Below are positions 6,478 through 7,282 of a stretch of DNA of 7,282 nucleotides, piece after piece. The stretch is from Erysipelotrichaceae bacterium (GTDB lineage Bacteria > Bacillota_I > Bacilli_A > Erysipelotrichales > Erysipelotrichaceae), in assembly GCA_030533035.1 (NCBI GenBank), contig JAUNJW010000100.1:1-7282 (forward strand). Reading direction: 5' to 3'. Within the stretch, counting starts at the first letter, position 1. Every line of letters begins with the position of its first letter. The position numbers and the translations under genes are program-made. A model generated the notes under the pieces. It saw nothing but the letters and a program-made list of their open reading frames with translations, ran no database searches and had not been told where the DNA came from.

Positions 6478-6485
6478 GCTATAAT
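6477..6485 (+). promoter_or_regulatory. Extended -10 promoter of scpA
   Basis: TGCTATAAT is a perfect extended -10 (TGn plus TATAAT). It begins at the last T of the leuS terminator's T-run. The -35 region would fall inside the terminator hairpin (about 6457-6462, TAGTTT) and is poor. The predicted start near 6492 is only about four bases from the ATG at 6496. Confidence 0.65.
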
Positions 6486-6495
6486 CTTTCTGTTA

Positions 6496-7242
6496 ATGGC
6501 TATGGACGAATTCAAAGTGACGACAGACCGGTTTGACGGCCCCCTCGATCTGATGCTGCACCTGATCAGGGAGAAGGAGCTCGATCTCATGGATCTCGAT
6601 ATGAATATACTGACCGATCAGTACATTGCCTATCTCGCAGGGATGGAAACCATGCACCTGGAGATTGCCGGTGAATATCTGGCTGAGCTGGCCACGCTGA
6701 TCGAATATAAAAGCAAGCGTCTGCTTCCCGGCAGCACTGCTGAGGAACCGGAAGGCGAGGACGGTGAGGATCTCAAACAGAGACTTGTCAGAAGGCTGAT
6801 TGAATACCAGCAGTACAAGGAAGCATCCGCCGATCTGCAGCACATGTATGAGTCACGCCAGAAACTCATGGGCCGTCCGCTGTCCTCTGAAACGGAACAG
6901 TGGATGAAGCCGGATGACGACTTCCGCTACAGCGGCAGCCCGTATGAGCTGATGAAGGCCATGCGCCGCTGCATGATGCGGGTCCAGCTGACCAGACCGA
7001 TTGAAACCAGATTCACCGCCCGTGAAATCTCGATGGAAGACCGCGAACTGGAAGTCAGGGCAAAGCTTGACAGACTGCCGTCCGTGTTCCGCTTTGAACA
7101 GCTTCTGGATGACTGTGAGGACACCCAGATGTTCATCGCGACATTCCTGGCGGTGCTTGACCTTGCCCGTCTGCACACACTGGTCTTTACGATTGACGAA
7201 AATGATGTCATCTGGTTTTCCAGAGGGGATATGAAACATTAA
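6496..7242 (+). CDS. scpA: Segregation and condensation protein A (kleisin subunit of SMC-ScpAB)
   Basis: ScpA is the kleisin that links the heads of the SMC dimer and recruits ScpB; the complex helps condense and segregate the chromosome. The 248-residue product begins with the ScpA signature FKVTTDRFDGPLDLMLHLIREKELDLMD (6-33, N-terminal helices that bind the SMC neck), followed by YLAELATLIEYKSKRLLP (61-78). A flexible acidic linker (about 79-92) precedes a middle helical region, and a C-terminal winged-helix domain carries FRFEQLL and MFIATFLAVLDLARLHTLVF. Length is normal. The ATG at 6496 has no Shine-Dalgarno, and the -10 of its promoter is only 10 bases upstream, so translation may be leaderless; the ATG at 6502 (Met3) is an alternative start. 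The stop lies where the next gene, probably scpB, should begin. Confidence 0.96.
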   Translation: MAMDEFKVTTDRFDGPLDLMLHLIREKELDLMDLDMNILTDQYIAYLAGMETMHLEIAGEYLAELATLIEYKSKRLLPGSTAEEPEGEDGEDLKQRLVRRLIEYQQYKEASADLQHMYESRQKLMGRPLSSETEQWMKPDDDFRYSGSPYELMKAMRRCMMRVQLTRPIETRFTAREISMEDRELEVRAKLDRLPSVFRFEQLLDDCEDTQMFIATFLAVLDLARLHTLVFTIDENDVIWFSRGDMKH

Positions 7243-7282
7243 TGAAGAAATTGAACTGAAAGATGACGCCTCCATCCTCGAC
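7238..7282 (+). CDS. Possible start of scpB (partial, start codon uncertain)
   Basis: After scpA the window holds only about 40 bases. One frame is open to the end and reads (I)NEEIELKDDASILD, charged and then hydrophobic as in ScpB N-termini, which commonly have a short acidic lead before a helix ending in ILEGLLF-like sequence. That frame is closed upstream by TGA at 7232-7234 and has no ATG, GTG or TTG. The first plausible start is ATT at 7238, nine bases after AGAGGGG (7222-7228); CTG at 7256 is another. scpB directly following scpA, often overlapping it, is the common arrangement in Bacillota. The identification rests mainly on position and is tentative; 15 codons cannot prove it. ATG at 7242 gives only a five-codon peptide, MKKLN. 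Confidence 0.35.
   Translation, partial: MNEEIELKDDASILD

Noticed and set aside
1..7282. Defence system, toxin-antitoxin, CRISPR, insertion sequence, prophage or tRNA genes.
   Set aside because: I looked on both strands for the corresponding motifs, repeats and gene patterns and saw none. The genes are ordinary chromosomal ones.

Overview
The window looks like ordinary chromosomal DNA from a low-to-moderate GC member of the Bacillota (Firmicutes). The support is a class I T-box riboswitch in front of leuS, a bacterial-type LeuRS, a separate scpA kleisin gene, and purine-rich Shine-Dalgarno sequences. The style of the proteins, and a scpA apparently followed by scpB, would fit the Erysipelotrichia or a related gut lineage, but that placement is an inference. 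I see no mobile element, CRISPR array, tRNA, rRNA or phage gene.

Left part (1-2089): the 5' end of a minus-strand, membrane-anchored metallophosphoesterase leaves the window at base 1. It diverges from a plus-strand NagD-like HAD protein (623-1387). That gene converges on, and overlaps by 18 bases, a minus-strand class I glutamine amidotransferase of the gamma-glutamyl hydrolase (peptidase C26, PuuD-like) type (1370-2089). The phosphoesterase and the HAD protein both have substitutions at positions that are normally catalytic or metal-binding.

Middle (2090-3761): a compact divergent promoter, whose two -10 boxes are arms of one inverted repeat, separates the amidotransferase from an AlkD-type HEAT-repeat DNA alkylation repair gene (2146-2829). 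An alpha/beta hydrolase (2877-3761) follows in the same direction after 47 bases, with its own extended -10 box.

Right part (3762-7282): a good promoter drives a leucine T-box leader (specifier CTC, antiterminator bulge TGGT, intrinsic terminator) and then leuS (4029-6431). A second intrinsic terminator closes leuS and abuts the scpA promoter. scpA (6496-7242) appears to have almost no leader and no Shine-Dalgarno. The last ~45 bases are open in a frame that may be the start of scpB, but they contain no ordinary start codon.

An observation spanning the window is that five of the promoters proposed here carry an extended -10 (TGn before the hexamer), mostly without a recognisable -35, and two of them would give leaderless or nearly leaderless mRNAs. 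I did not find a new multi-gene system. The best leads are the two catalytically altered hydrolases, the LeuRS KMGKR variant, the leaderless scpA and the possible non-canonical scpB start.
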